NCBI GenBank assembly: GCA_910574915.1
Contig: CAJTCR010000010.1
Coordinates: 1 to 64,000, forward strand
From: Eubacteriaceae bacterium
Lineage (GTDB): Bacteria; Bacillota; Clostridia; Lachnospirales; Lachnospiraceae
Length of the DNA stretch: 64,000 nucleotides
Reading direction: 5' to 3'
The notes under the pieces: model-generated
Seen by the model: the letters and a program-made list of their open reading frames with translations, nothing else
The model's database searches: none
Told to the model about the DNA's origin: nothing
Position numbers and translations under genes: made by a program
Shown: piece by piece, positions 17,392 through 26,783 of the stretch
Position numbering within the stretch: the first letter of the stretch is position 1
How the letters are laid out: the number at the start of each line of letters is the position of its first letter

Positions 17392-19749
17392 GTGAAAACA
17401 AATATGGATTATTCAAAAGCGGATCAGTGGGTGATCGCAGAGAAAGCATTTGACAGCAGGTATCTTGGCAAATGCGAGTCGATTATGTGCCTGGGCAACG
17501 GCTATATGTGCATACGCAGCGCCACAGAAGAAGCTTACCTGGGGGAAAAAAGGGATTTTTTTGTAGCGGGTACGTTCAATAAGTTTGACGAAGGAGAAGT
17601 GACCGAGCTGCCGAATGCGGCGGACGTGATCCATTTTCCGATCGAGGTAAACGGGCAGGTATTTTCTCTGGAAAAGGGGAAGATCTTACAGTATTCGCGT
17701 GAGCTGAACTTAAAGACCGGAGAGCTTGTCAGAAAGATTGAATGGGAAGCGCCTGCGGGGGAGCGGATGCGGTTTGAGTTTCAAAGGATCGTATCGATGA
17801 AAGAGCTGCATACGGCTGCGCAGAAGATTACGATCACGTCTCTTGGCGGCGAGGTCAGCCTGCGGTTTTTGCCAGGGATCGACGGCAGCGTGACAAACAG
17901 CGGCGTGCAGCATTTTTCCGAAGGGGATAAGCGGTTTTATGACGGCAAATATATGCAGTCCTGCCAGACGACGACGCAGTCCGGGATCGATTTTGTATTT
18001 ACGCAAGTATGTGATTTTCGCCTGCTGCCGGACGGGGTGCCGTATGATGGGCAGGTAAAACAGTTGATCCAGATGGACCGCAGGAAGATCAACTGTGCGT
18101 ACACATGCACGCTTCCGGCAGGAAAAGAGCTGGTAGTGGAAAAGATCAGCAACGTCTATACGTCCAGGGACATTGAGATGGAAGGAAAGACGATCGAGCA
18201 GATTCAGCAGGAAGGGCTGCGTGCGTTAAAGGAAAGCGCGGCGGCAGGCTTTGATAAGCTGGCACAGGAAAGCGCGGCGGAATGGGCAAAGCGTGTCTGG
18301 GATAAGACGCCGATCCGCATACAGTCAGACAACCCGATGGACCAGCTTGCGATACGGTTTGCACAGTACCATCTGTACGTGATGACGCCGGCGCATGACA
18401 ACCGTATGAATATCGGAGCGAAGGGCCTTAGCGGAGAAGGCTACAAAGGGCATACGTTCTGGGATACGGATATTTTTGCACTGCCGTATTTTACGTTTAC
18501 AGACCCGCAGGTGGCGCGCTCTTTGGAAGAATACCGCTATCTGTCCCTGCCTGGCGCGCATAAGAAGGCGAAAGGCAACGGCTATGAGGGTGCGCAGTTT
18601 CCGTGGGAATCGGCATGGCTGGACGACGGCGAGGTAACGCCGGTATGGGGCGCGGCGGATATTGTAACCGGGCAGCCGACAAAAATCTGGTCTGGATTTA
18701 TCGAGCAGCATATTACGGCAGACGTGGCGTATGGGGTCTGGCAGTATTATATGGTGACAGGCGACCAGGACTTTATGGATCGCTATGGATATGAGCTGCT
18801 TATGGATACGGCGCTGTTTTGGGCTTCCAGGCTGGAATGGAGCGACCAGGATAAGCAGTATCACATCAATGACGTTGTAGGGCCGGATGAGTATAAGGAA
18901 CATGCGGATGACAACGCATATACAAACTATATGGCACACTGGAATATCGGCATTGCGATCCGCTATTACCAGGAGCTAAAAGAGCATAAGCCGCAGATTT
19001 ACGAACGGCTGAACGAAAAAATGGGGCTTGACCATGCCTGCGAGATCTGGAAAGAGCGCAGGGAGCGGATTTATCTGCCAAAGCCGCGCAAGGAAGACCT
19101 GGTCGTTGCACAGGATGCGAAATATCTTACATACCCGGTGATTGACCTGAAAAAATACAAAGAAGCAGAAGAAGTAGGCACACTGTTTCGGGAGTACAAT
19201 CTGGAGCAGGTCAACCGGATGCAGGTATCCAAGCAGGCGGATATTATGATTTTGTTTTTCCTGATGGAAGACTTGTTTTCGCTCGATGTCAAGCGTGCCA
19301 ACTGGGATTATTATGAGCCAAAGACGCTGCATGATTCTTCCCTGTCGCTGTCTACGCATGTGATCCTGGCAAGCGATATGAAAGATAAAAAGCTCGCCTA
19401 TGACCTGTTCGAGCGTGCGGTGCGCATTGACGCAGGAGAAAATATGAAGTCCTCGGATGCAGGCATTCACGCGGCTTCGATCGCCGGGATCTGGCAGTCG
19501 GTTGTGTACGGGTTTGGCGGCGTAAGGATGCTGCATGGCGAGCTCAGAGTGTGCCCGATGCTGCCGGATGCGTGGAGCAGCCTGGAATTTACAATCTGCT
19601 GGCAGGGGCAGAAGCTTGCGGTAGCGACGACCCACGACCAACTGCATATAAAAAATATGACCGGAACGAAAACAGTCGAAATTGAAGTGTATGGTGAAAA
19701 GTACCAAATTTCAGACGAAATAACTGTAAATTTTGCTGAAAACGATTAA
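17392..19749 (+). CDS. GH65 disaccharide phosphorylase (785 aa)
   Basis: A family-65 glycoside phosphorylase: N-terminal beta-sandwich (CLGNGYMCIRS near residue 33), an (alpha/alpha)6 barrel with GHTFWDTDIF near 350, and the general-acid Glu in DVVGPDEYKEH near residue 500. The family phosphorolyses maltose, trehalose, kojibiose or nigerose to beta-glucose 1-phosphate. The beta-phosphoglucomutase gene downstream fits that product. Which disaccharide is used cannot be decided here; kojibiose and nigerose phosphorylases are common in related bacteria. The start is GTG 17392, nine bases after AAGGAG. No signal peptide. Confidence 0.93.
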   Translation: MKTNMDYSKADQWVIAEKAFDSRYLGKCESIMCLGNGYMCIRSATEEAYLGEKRDFFVAGTFNKFDEGEVTELPNAADVIHFPIEVNGQVFSLEKGKILQYSRELNLKTGELVRKIEWEAPAGERMRFEFQRIVSMKELHTAAQKITITSLGGEVSLRFLPGIDGSVTNSGVQHFSEGDKRFYDGKYMQSCQTTTQSGIDFVFTQVCDFRLLPDGVPYDGQVKQLIQMDRRKINCAYTCTLPAGKELVVEKISNVYTSRDIEMEGKTIEQIQQEGLRALKESAAAGFDKLAQESAAEWAKRVWDKTPIRIQSDNPMDQLAIRFAQYHLYVMTPAHDNRMNIGAKGLSGEGYKGHTFWDTDIFALPYFTFTDPQVARSLEEYRYLSLPGAHKKAKGNGYEGAQFPWESAWLDDGEVTPVWGAADIVTGQPTKIWSGFIEQHITADVAYGVWQYYMVTGDQDFMDRYGYELLMDTALFWASRLEWSDQDKQYHINDVVGPDEYKEHADDNAYTNYMAHWNIGIAIRYYQELKEHKPQIYERLNEKMGLDHACEIWKERRERIYLPKPRKEDLVVAQDAKYLTYPVIDLKKYKEAEEVGTLFREYNLEQVNRMQVSKQADIMILFFLMEDLFSLDVKRANWDYYEPKTLHDSSLSLSTHVILASDMKDKKLAYDLFERAVRIDAGENMKSSDAGIHAASIAGIWQSVVYGFGGVRMLHGELRVCPMLPDAWSSLEFTICWQGQKLAVATTHDQLHIKNMTGTKTVEIEVYGEKYQISDEITVNFAEND

Positions 19750-19764
19750 ATACAATTTTTGTTA

Positions 19765-19814
19765 TTGACTTCCAAAACGTTTTGGTAGAAAATATAAATA
19801 CGAAAACGTTTTGG
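19765..19814 (+). promoter_or_regulatory. Twin LacI-type operators before the sugar ABC genes
   Basis: A TTGACT -35-like element (19765-19770) is followed by the perfect palindrome CCAAAACGTTTTGG (19772-19785) and a second copy CGAAAACGTTTTGG (19801-19814). The centres are 29 bp apart, about three helical turns, suited to cooperative binding across the promoter. Confidence 0.85.
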
Positions 19815-19929
19815 AAAAAAGCCGTAGAAAAACAGAAACAGCAAAAAAACAGACTGTGTATGGATATCCCGGCAAAAATTCCAAAAAATAATGTAACAGA
19901 CACCAAGCGAGTAAAAAACAAGGAGGATT

Positions 19930-21321
19930 ATGATGATGATGAAAAAGAAAATGAAAAAAGCAGCAGCATTGACGGCAGCCGCAGTATTGGCAATGAGCCT
20001 TGCAGCATGTGGCGGCAGCGACGACAGCAAGGGCAGCGCAAATGATGCAGGCGACAGCGCAAACGACGGCGCAGACGCAAATACGCCAGCCGATGACGGT
20101 GCAGGCACAGATGCCGCAGACGGCGCAGCAGATGAGGGTGCCGGCAGCGCAGATTTTTCCGGCAAGAAGCTTACGATCGGGGCATGGGGCGGAAACGACC
20201 AGGAGTCCGCGGCGCTGAACAAAATGATCGAAGAATTTGAAAAATCATCTGGTGCGGAAATCGAGCTTAAGGTGTACACCGACTACAATACACAGATCCA
20301 GGCGGACTTTGTAGCAGGTACGGCGCCGGATGCCTTTTACATTGACGGCAGCATGTTCCCGTTTTACAGCAACATTGGCATGATGGAGCCGCTTGACAAA
20401 GATGAGATGGACGGCGGTGCTTTTTATGAAAACCTGCTCAGTGCGTTTACGGCAGAGGACGGCACGATTTACTGCATTCCAAAGGACGTATCCACACTTG
20501 CGACCTATTACAACACAGATATTTTGGAAAAAGTAGGCGTAAAGCCGGAAGACATTCCAGAAGCACTGGAAGACTATAAGACATTTTTAACAGATTTGCA
20601 GTCCAAGCTGGACGCAGAATACGGCGAAGGCCAGGTAGCGGCAATGACCTATAATCAGGATATGTCCAGAAACCTCTATATTCTGGAAGCAGACGGCGAC
20701 AGCATTATCGCAGAAGACGGAAAAGCACAGCTCAGCCAGCCTGGTATCGTAAAAAATCTGGAATTTATGACAGACCTGGCACAGTCCGGCTGCTGGCAGA
20801 CACCAAAGGATCTGGGACTTGGCTGGAACGGCGAAGCGTTTGGCGCAGGAAAAGCAGCGATTATGGAGGAAGGCAACTGGGTATATACAACACTGAAAAA
20901 CGACTATGACGTAAACTTTGGCGTAAAAGAAATGCCGACTTACAAAGGCACACAGTATTCAATGGCATTTACAGTAGGCTGGGGCATTTTTGCAAATTCC
21001 AGTGAAAAAGACCTTGCGAAGGCATGGATAAAATATGCGACAGGCGTTGACGGCATGGAAATCTGGTGCAGCGGCGCAGGCTGCCTGCCATCCCGCGCAG
21101 ACGTTGCAGAGAAGATGGATGTAGAGAGCGATCCGGTATGGAAAGTGCATTCGGATATGACAAAGATCGCAACTCCGTGGCAGAAGGGCACAACGATTGA
21201 TATTATAAATTCCAATTACCAGAACTTTGGCCCGGCTGCGTTCAAAGGGGAATCTACCGCAGAAGAAGCAATGAAAAAAGTAGACGAACAGGCAAACAGC
21301 GAGATTGCAAACGCACAGTAA
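19930..21321 (+). CDS. Sugar ABC transporter substrate-binding lipoprotein (463 aa)
   Basis: A family-1 extracellular solute-binding protein. A lipoprotein signal ends at SLAAC with Cys 27, followed by an Ala/Asp/Gly-rich tether to about residue 75. The binding domain starts at KKLTIGAWGGND and contains the typical TAPDAFYIDG and YYNTDILEKVGV segments. AAGGAGG precedes a run of four ATG codons, so the exact start is ambiguous by up to nine bases. It delivers an oligosaccharide, likely the GH65 substrate, to the two permeases downstream. The ATPase gene is absent, so a shared MsmK-type ATPase must serve this importer. Confidence 0.93.
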   Translation: MMMMKKKMKKAAALTAAAVLAMSLAACGGSDDSKGSANDAGDSANDGADANTPADDGAGTDAADGAADEGAGSADFSGKKLTIGAWGGNDQESAALNKMIEEFEKSSGAEIELKVYTDYNTQIQADFVAGTAPDAFYIDGSMFPFYSNIGMMEPLDKDEMDGGAFYENLLSAFTAEDGTIYCIPKDVSTLATYYNTDILEKVGVKPEDIPEALEDYKTFLTDLQSKLDAEYGEGQVAAMTYNQDMSRNLYILEADGDSIIAEDGKAQLSQPGIVKNLEFMTDLAQSGCWQTPKDLGLGWNGEAFGAGKAAIMEEGNWVYTTLKNDYDVNFGVKEMPTYKGTQYSMAFTVGWGIFANSSEKDLAKAWIKYATGVDGMEIWCSGAGCLPSRADVAEKMDVESDPVWKVHSDMTKIATPWQKGTTIDIINSNYQNFGPAAFKGESTAEEAMKKVDEQANSEIANAQ

Positions 21322-21358
21322 TTGTCAGGTAACTTTTAGATTTGTATTGCTTAGGAAT

Positions 21359-21399
21359 CCAAGCCCCTTAAGAAGGAGCTTCCCAGGGGCTTGGTTTTT
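21359..21399 (+). terminator. Partial terminator between binding protein and permeases
   Basis: CCAAGCCCCT (21359-21368) pairs perfectly with AGGGGCTTGG (21385-21394), followed by TTTTTG. Read-through would give the usual excess of binding protein over permeases. Confidence 0.88.
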
Positions 21400-21414
21400 G
21401 TATGGAGAGGAATT

Positions 21415-22335
21415 ATGGAAAATGTAAAAAAAAACAAGCGCCAATATTCGGGTTTTGAAAAAAAAGAGCACCAGCAGGGATATCTTTTTCTGACGCCAGC
21501 CATTATTATTCTGACCATATTTATCGGGCTGTCCGTATTTTATGTTGTATATCTGTCTTTTCATAAAGTAAATCTGTTTACGAAAGAGTATACGTTTGTC
21601 GGACTTCAAAATTATAAGCGGGTGCTGACAGATCATATCGCAAGGATCGGCTTGATGAATACGCTGAAATTTTCACTCGTTGTCGTGCCGGTTCAGACGG
21701 TGCTGGCGCTGATTATTTCGTCCGTGCTCAACAGCAATATCAAGGGAAAATATTTTTTCCGTACGGTTTATTTTTTGCCGACGCTGACTTCTAGTTCTGC
21801 GCTGACGCTGATTTTTATGTTTATGTTTAACGTTTCCGGCCCGATCAACAAGCTGCTAATCGATGCAAACCTGGTTTCCAGGGGAATTAACTTTTTGCAG
21901 GAGCCGGAGTTTGCGTTAAAGGTTATTATGATGATGAATATCTGGTCTACGATTCCGATGTACACGACAATGTATCTGGCAAGCTTGCAGGATCTGCCGG
22001 CTTCGATGTATGAAGCTGCGGAGATTGACGGGGCAGGTTCTTTGAAAAAGTTCTGGTATATTACGATCCCGTATTTAAAACCGATCACGACATATGTGCT
22101 GCTTACGAGTGTAATCGGTACGTTGCAGATGTTTGACCAGGCGTACATCTTTTCCAACGGTTCCGGCGGCCCGGAAAATTCGACGCTGACTGTTTCGCTG
22201 ATGATCTACCGGTATGCGTTCGGCACACAAAATGCGATGGGCTACGCGGCTACTCTGGCGATTATCCTGGCAGCGATTATTATGCTGATTTCAAGGCTTG
22301 CAGAAAAAGCCAACGGCGAAGAACGCGTATATTAG
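21415..22335 (+). CDS. Sugar ABC transporter permease, MalF/UgpA type (306 aa)
   Basis: Six membrane helices. The EAA loop reads YEAAEIDGAGSLKKFWYITIPYLKP near residue 200, where the transport ATPase docks. The ATG at 21415 follows GAGAGGAAT. It pairs with the next permease to form the membrane channel of a CUT1-family carbohydrate importer. Confidence 0.93.
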   Translation: MENVKKNKRQYSGFEKKEHQQGYLFLTPAIIILTIFIGLSVFYVVYLSFHKVNLFTKEYTFVGLQNYKRVLTDHIARIGLMNTLKFSLVVVPVQTVLALIISSVLNSNIKGKYFFRTVYFLPTLTSSSALTLIFMFMFNVSGPINKLLIDANLVSRGINFLQEPEFALKVIMMMNIWSTIPMYTTMYLASLQDLPASMYEAAEIDGAGSLKKFWYITIPYLKPITTYVLLTSVIGTLQMFDQAYIFSNGSGGPENSTLTVSLMIYRYAFGTQNAMGYAATLAIILAAIIMLISRLAEKANGEERVY

Positions 22336-22352
22336 GGAGGAGGAGCAGGAGT

Positions 22353-23183
22353 ATGAAAAAGAAAAACAGTGCCGGCAGGATTGTTTTGTACGTGATTTTG
22401 ATTACGGCTGCGGTAATGACCATCTATCCGTTTTTATGGATGGTGTCCGCTTCATTTAAGCCGTTAAAGGAAATTGTCGGCGGCAATATGAAGCTGATTT
22501 CCGAAAATATGTCTTTGGACAATTACAAGTATATTTTAGGGCGCTCTTCCCTGTTTCCGAAATGGTTTTTTAATTCTTTTATCGTTGCTCTGATCGGGAC
22601 AACTGTAAATGTATTTATTAATACGATGGCGGGGTATTCGCTCTCAAGGCTGTCATTTCCTGGCAGAGACCAGATCTATCATGCGCTGCTTGTACTGATG
22701 ATGGTTCCGGCGCAGGTACTTTTGATTCCGAATTACCTGATTTTACAGAAAATGGGACTTTTGGACACGTATGCAGCCCTGGTGCTTCCTTCGGCAGCCA
22801 ATATCGGAAATATTTTTCTGATGCGCCAGTTTTTTATGAACTTCCCGAAAGAAGTCGAAGAAGCGGCGAGCATCGACGGGTTGGGCAGGTATGGGCGGTT
22901 TTTCCGTATTTGTATGCCTTTGGCAAGGCCAACAATCGCGACACAGGCAATCTTTGTATTTATGGGATTCTGGAATGAATTTACAAAATCCATGCTGTAT
23001 ATTAAGACCGCGTCCAAATACACGCTGACGCTCGGCTTACAGAGCTTCCAGTCGCAAAATGCCGGGACGATGTGGCACCAGGTAATGGCGGCAGCATGTA
23101 TATCGGTATTCCCGATCATTATTATTTATTTGATCTTTAACAAATATTTTCTCGTTGGCGTACGTATGGACGGAGAAAAATAA
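22353..23183 (+). CDS. Sugar ABC transporter permease, MalG/UgpE type (276 aa)
   Basis: Six membrane helices with the EAA loop EEAASIDGLGRYGRFFRICMPLARP near residue 168. Preceded by AGGGAGGAGGAG and 17 bases after the first permease. Second half of the CUT1 channel. Confidence 0.93.
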   Translation: MKKKNSAGRIVLYVILITAAVMTIYPFLWMVSASFKPLKEIVGGNMKLISENMSLDNYKYILGRSSLFPKWFFNSFIVALIGTTVNVFINTMAGYSLSRLSFPGRDQIYHALLVLMMVPAQVLLIPNYLILQKMGLLDTYAALVLPSAANIGNIFLMRQFFMNFPKEVEEAASIDGLGRYGRFFRICMPLARPTIATQAIFVFMGFWNEFTKSMLYIKTASKYTLTLGLQSFQSQNAGTMWHQVMAAACISVFPIIIIYLIFNKYFLVGVRMDGEK

Positions 23184-23197
23184 AGTGGAGAAAAGCA

Positions 23198-23872
23198 ATG
23201 GAAAAGAACAAGCTAAAAGCAGTAATCTTTGACCTGGACGGGGTCATTACAGATTCTGCAACCTATCATTATCTTGCATGGAAGTCGCTTGCAGGGGAAC
23301 TTGGCATCCCGTTTGACGAGCAGTACAATGAAAAGCTCAAGGGCGTCTCCCGCATGGAGAGCTTAGAGCTGATTCTGCAAAACGGCAATGCCAGCAGCCA
23401 GTATACCAAAGAACAAAAAGAAGCGCTTGCCGACAAGAAAAACAACTTATACAAAGAACTGATCAAACAGATCTCACCAGCAGATATCCTGCCCGGCATT
23501 TCCTCATTTTTGGAAGAGCTAAAGGCGAACCAGATCAAGATTGCGCTCGCCTCTGTCAGCAGGAACGCGCCGTTTATCTTAGGGCAGCTTTGCCTGGATA
23601 CGATGTTTGACTACGTTGCAGACGCAGCCGCAGTACCAAACGCGAAGCCGTTCCCGGATATCTTTCTTGCCGGAATGTCGGCATTTGGCTTGCAGCCGCA
23701 AAACTGCGTCGGCGTAGAAGACGCCAGGACAGGCATCGAAGCGATCCACCGCGCCGGAATGCCGGCAGTGGGTGTGGGCACACCGGAGGAAATGCAAGGA
23801 GCCGAGCTTGTAACGACGACGCAGGAGCTGTGTCTGGATCTTATATTAGAGCGGCTTGGAATGGAGATTTAG
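23198..23872 (+). CDS. pgmB: Beta-phosphoglucomutase (224 aa)
   Basis: A HAD-superfamily enzyme with nucleophile motif FDLDGVITDSATYHYLAW near residue 12, the conserved Lys/Arg region KGVSRMESLE, cap domain, Ser/Arg in LASVSRNA, and the metal-binding GVEDARTGIEA. It converts beta-glucose 1-phosphate, the product of the GH65 phosphorylase in the same locus, to glucose 6-phosphate. It ends the operon and is followed by a terminator. Confidence 0.93.
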   Translation: MEKNKLKAVIFDLDGVITDSATYHYLAWKSLAGELGIPFDEQYNEKLKGVSRMESLELILQNGNASSQYTKEQKEALADKKNNLYKELIKQISPADILPGISSFLEELKANQIKIALASVSRNAPFILGQLCLDTMFDYVADAAAVPNAKPFPDIFLAGMSAFGLQPQNCVGVEDARTGIEAIHRAGMPAVGVGTPEEMQGAELVTTTQELCLDLILERLGMEI

Positions 23873-23898
23873 GAGAGAAGCTGATAGATTGTGAAAAG

Positions 23899-23941
23899 GA
23901 CAGCATTTTGGACAGGGGAAGTCTGGGTGCTGTCTTTTTTT
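23899..23941 (+). terminator. Terminator of the sugar-uptake operon
   Basis: GACAGCA (23899-23905) pairs with TGCTGTC (23928-23934), followed by a run of T residues. Confidence 0.8.
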
Positions 23942-23974
23942 GCGTGTTGGGTTTTTCTTTTATGAAGGGACGCT

Positions 23975-24297
23975 AGGGCGAATAAGTTTGAGTTACTTTG
24001 GTAAATTTTTACGAGAAGGGACGCCAGGAGAGAAGATAGGTACACTCTGGCGGCGTCCGTTCCAGAATGTTAAGAATTGCTAGGTATTCTGCTGCTACGC
24101 CCTGGCTGTGTCCGGTCGCGGCACCTAGTTCGCTGCCTGCTGGCAGCTAAAGGTGCCGCTTGGCTGCGCCCCCTAGTTGTTTTGCAGAATACCAAGCAAT
24201 TCTAAACATTCCTCCAAAGCCGCCGCCAGAGTGTACCTATCCTCTCTCCCGGCTGTTCTTCGCAAATTCTGCCAAACGAGCCCGATATGGTTTGTTC
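23975..24297 (+). repeat. Structured palindromic repeat, copy C
   Basis: Begins with the outer flank GCGAATAAGTTTGAG and GGTAAATTTTTAC, then GGGACGCC. The left arm AGGTACACTCTGGCGGCG pairs perfectly with CGCCGCCAGAGTGTACCT, and AGAATTGCT-A-GGTATTCTGC pairs with GCAGAATACC-A-AGCAATTCT. Compared with copies A and B the stem bases differ but pairing is kept. First half of a head-to-head pair with copy D. Confidence 0.92.
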
Positions 24298-24299
24298 GC

Positions 24300-24580
24300 T
24301 CTAGGAGAGGGGATTGACACGCCCTGGCGGCGGCTTTGGAAGAATGTTTAGAAGCCCTTGGTATTCTGCGGGGTAACCAGGGGCGCAGCCAAGCGGCACC
24401 TTTAGCTGCCAGCAGGCAGCGAATTAGGTGCCGCGACCGGACACAGCCACAGCGTACCAGCAGGATACTTAGGGATTCTTAGCATTCTGGAACGGACGCA
24501 GCCAGGGGAGGCACATCCTCTTTCCCGGCGTCCCTTTCTGTAAAAATATACCAAAGCAATCCAAATTTGTTCGCTCTAGA
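24300..24580 (-). repeat. Structured palindromic repeat, copy D
   Basis: Inverted partner of copy C. Its inner end is shortened, beginning right after TTGTTCGCTCTAG. The outer end has GGCGTCCCTTTCTGTAAAAAT and closes with TTTGTTCGCTCTAG. Confidence 0.9.
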
Positions 24581-24668
24581 GCGTGTTTGAAAAATGCTTT
24601 CCGTGAGATGTGCTTCACAATTTGTGGAGAATGCAGATCACGGGAATGATTTTTCAAACACGCTCTAG
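24578..24668. repeat. ~90-bp palindromic repeat with CTAGAGCGTGTTTGAAAAAT ends
   Basis: Ends CTAGAGCGTGTTTGAAAAA and TTTTTCAAACACGCTCTAG are inverted repeats. The interior resembles 30690-30774, and one end recurs at 27527-27552. The size and terminal inverted repeats are MITE-like. It abuts copy D of the large palindromic repeat. Confidence 0.75.
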
Positions 24669-24801
24669 GGAGGAAGAGCAGAAGGAGAAGTAGGAATATT
24701 CTTGAATGAAATACCTTTGCTTTTTTTTGACAGGGGTATATAATGGAGATAGAGAATAGGGATATTGGAAAAGGAGAGTTCTGTGTGGAAAGGTAGAATA
24801 T

Positions 24802-24996
24802 ATGACATGGAAAGCGTATGAGATGGATGCCAGGCGTGAAGGACGAGCCGAGGGAATAATTCGAAGCGGGCGCCGGCATAGTCTGAGTGATGAAATGATC
24901 GTGGAGGATATAGCGGCGGAAACAGGATGTGAGATAGTGCAGGCACAGAAGATATTGCAAGAATATGATAAAAAGCAGGAGATGGAACTTGTATAG
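24802..24996 (+). pseudogene. C-terminal remnant of an Rpn/PD-(D/E)XK transposase-like nuclease
   Basis: A 64-aa frame with YEMDARREGRAEGIIRS and LSDEMIVEDIA. This matches the hydrophilic tail common to Rpn-family recombination-promoting nucleases (EGRAEG repeats followed by a short helical end). The nuclease core is missing, so this is a fragment. It starts shortly after a TATAAT-like element near 24738. Confidence 0.55.
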
Positions 24997-25126
24997 AGGT
25001 GGAGGATTCGCCATAAGTAAGAAAGGGTCTTCCTCAATCCATTTGCGGCAAAAATAAAATAAATGCGGTAGTTGATTGAACTTGCGCGTGTCGCCCCCCC
25101 CTGTTATATGGGAGCTGACACGCTCT

Positions 25127-25390
25127 TTCTTTTACGCAGAACCATCTTGCGTTGACGGGCAATACGATGAAGCAAAATTGAAAGATTATGTTGGGCATTA
25201 CTGTAATATGGCTCCTCTTACTCAATACGACAGGGACAATCTTATGAAATTGTATCTTTACCAACTTGCAGTATGCGATTACTATTCGCAATATTTTAAT
25301 GCGAATTTTTTGAAAAAAGAGGAGTATTTGCTGCAAGCACGTTTTGCAACGAAAGTTCTGCAAAACGAATCACTGTTTTTATACAAAACA
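25127..25390 (+). pseudogene. C-terminal fragment of a phosphotransferase-like (APH/CotS) protein
   Basis: The frame here carries YDEAKLKDYVGHYC, LYLYQLAVCDYYSQYF and EEYLLQARFATKVL. It resembles the last ~80 residues of the aminoglycoside/choline phosphotransferase fold, without the catalytic loop. The nominal ATG at 25076 lies in unrelated sequence. I read this as gene decay; the family assignment is tentative. Confidence 0.4.
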
Positions 25391-25451
25391 ATTCAGATAG
25401 AAATTATTTCGCAACACTTATGAAGACAGTTCAAGCTTATTCGCAGCAGTA

Positions 25452-26783
25452 CTATGGCAGCGGAAGATACAAAAACACTTCAAACATTCCGTCTGCCGTC
25501 TGCAATTCCATCTCACCATGATATCTCGATACAATTTCCTGCATACTTTTCAGCCCGAATCCATGACTGGATTTATCCGGCTTGGAAGTGGGCAGGAGTT
25601 GCTTGAAACGGCGGGGCGTTACAGGGGCAGGTTTTGTGCCGGACGGGGCGGCTGGATTGCGCACGCGAAGGCAGAACAGCCCTTTTTGTGTCTTGCCCTG
25701 GATATGGATTGTACGGCAGTCTTGTTCCAGCTTTCGGCACGCTTCGATGGCGTTGTCGATGGCGTTGGCATATAAGGCACAGATATCTGGTTTGTCAAAG
25801 GGCAGCTCCGCCGGGATATCAATGGAAATCTGGCTGCGGATGCCGTATCGTTCCATAACCGCTTTTTTTACGGACAGCACAGCATTGACGGTAGCATCGC
25901 CGCAGTAGGAAAGCGGCTGTATCCCTGCTGTCATGCCTTCGAGATGTCTAAGATAGTCTGCCTGTTTGTCGGCTGGAAGCACGGATAATGCTTGTATATG
26001 GTTGGCGAGGTCATGTTTTAGGCGCCGGATCTCAAAATGCTGCTGTTCCATTGTTTTATAGTATGTTCGGTTTGTTTCCATCAGGCTGTTCTGGCGTTCT
26101 AATGCCTGCTGCCTGGCAAGGACGCGGATGCACCACAACAGGCTGATAAAGGACAATAGAGTAATCGTAAACAGCAACAGAAACAAGTTCTGGTGGCGCA
26201 TCCTATAGAAGGAAATAACCGTTTCTCCGTTATACAAAAGGACAATGCAAAGTATCGTGCCAAAAGGGGTTGCTGTAAGAAGCATCAGCAGTTTCCAGAG
26301 GCTGTCAGGAAGGGTATAGTCTTTTTCCAGCGCAAATTTTTTTATACCGGTACTTAACAGCAGGGCAAATAAAAAACTGATGACAACTGTAAATAACTGA
26401 CATTTCTGGAGAACTCCGGTTCTGTCAGGGACGATGACATAATCATACAGGCGCGGAAAAAAATAAGGTTTAAAAAAATTATCACGCAGGGCATTAAAGG
26501 AAAAAAAGGTATTGGTATAAAGGGAGCTGATCGTGATCTTTTTCCATATACTGCCTTCGCAGGTGTAAAGGACGCTGATAAAAAAGCTTGCCATAACTGT
26601 CGGCAGATTGATCATGTCGCTGATCAGAATCGGGATGTTGCTAAGCAGCCAGCAGTTTACGTACAGCAGGAACCGTTTTCTGCGCTGTGTGCGGATCGTG
26701 ATGAGAGATTCCAGCGCGTGCATCATAGGAAAGATATTGATGACGGAAAACAGCCACATATGGGTGCTGAGAAAAGAGATCAT
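25452..26783 (-). CDS. GHKL sensor histidine kinase, AgrC/BlpH type (443 aa)
   Basis: Several hydrophobic segments in the first ~215 residues, then RRLKHDLANHIQAL (H-box), LYANAIDNAIEAC (N-box) and SHGFGLKSMQEIV (G-box). The start ATG at 26783 overlaps the TGA of the response regulator gene (ATGA), so the two are translationally coupled. It faces away from an ABC exporter that is the likely target, suggesting it senses an antimicrobial peptide or other signal handled by that exporter. Confidence 0.9.
   Translation of the reverse strand: MISFLSTHMWLFSVINIFPMMHALESLITIRTQRRKRFLLYVNCWLLSNIPILISDMINLPTVMASFFISVLYTCEGSIWKKITISSLYTNTFFSFNALRDNFFKPYFFPRLYDYVIVPDRTGVLQKCQLFTVVISFLFALLLSTGIKKFALEKDYTLPDSLWKLLMLLTATPFGTILCIVLLYNGETVISFYRMRHQNLFLLLFTITLLSFISLLWCIRVLARQQALERQNSLMETNRTYYKTMEQQHFEIRRLKHDLANHIQALSVLPADKQADYLRHLEGMTAGIQPLSYCGDATVNAVLSVKKAVMERYGIRSQISIDIPAELPFDKPDICALYANAIDNAIEACRKLEQDCRTIHIQGKTQKGLFCLRVRNPAAPSGTKPAPVTPRRFKQLLPTSKPDKSSHGFGLKSMQEIVSRYHGEMELQTADGMFEVFLYLPLP

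Noticed and set aside
24160-24351. Open frames inside the palindromic repeats (also 30979-31251 and 59874-60263)
   Set aside because: They arise from the GC-rich repeat sequence in several frames and appear in parallel in different copies without sensible protein features.
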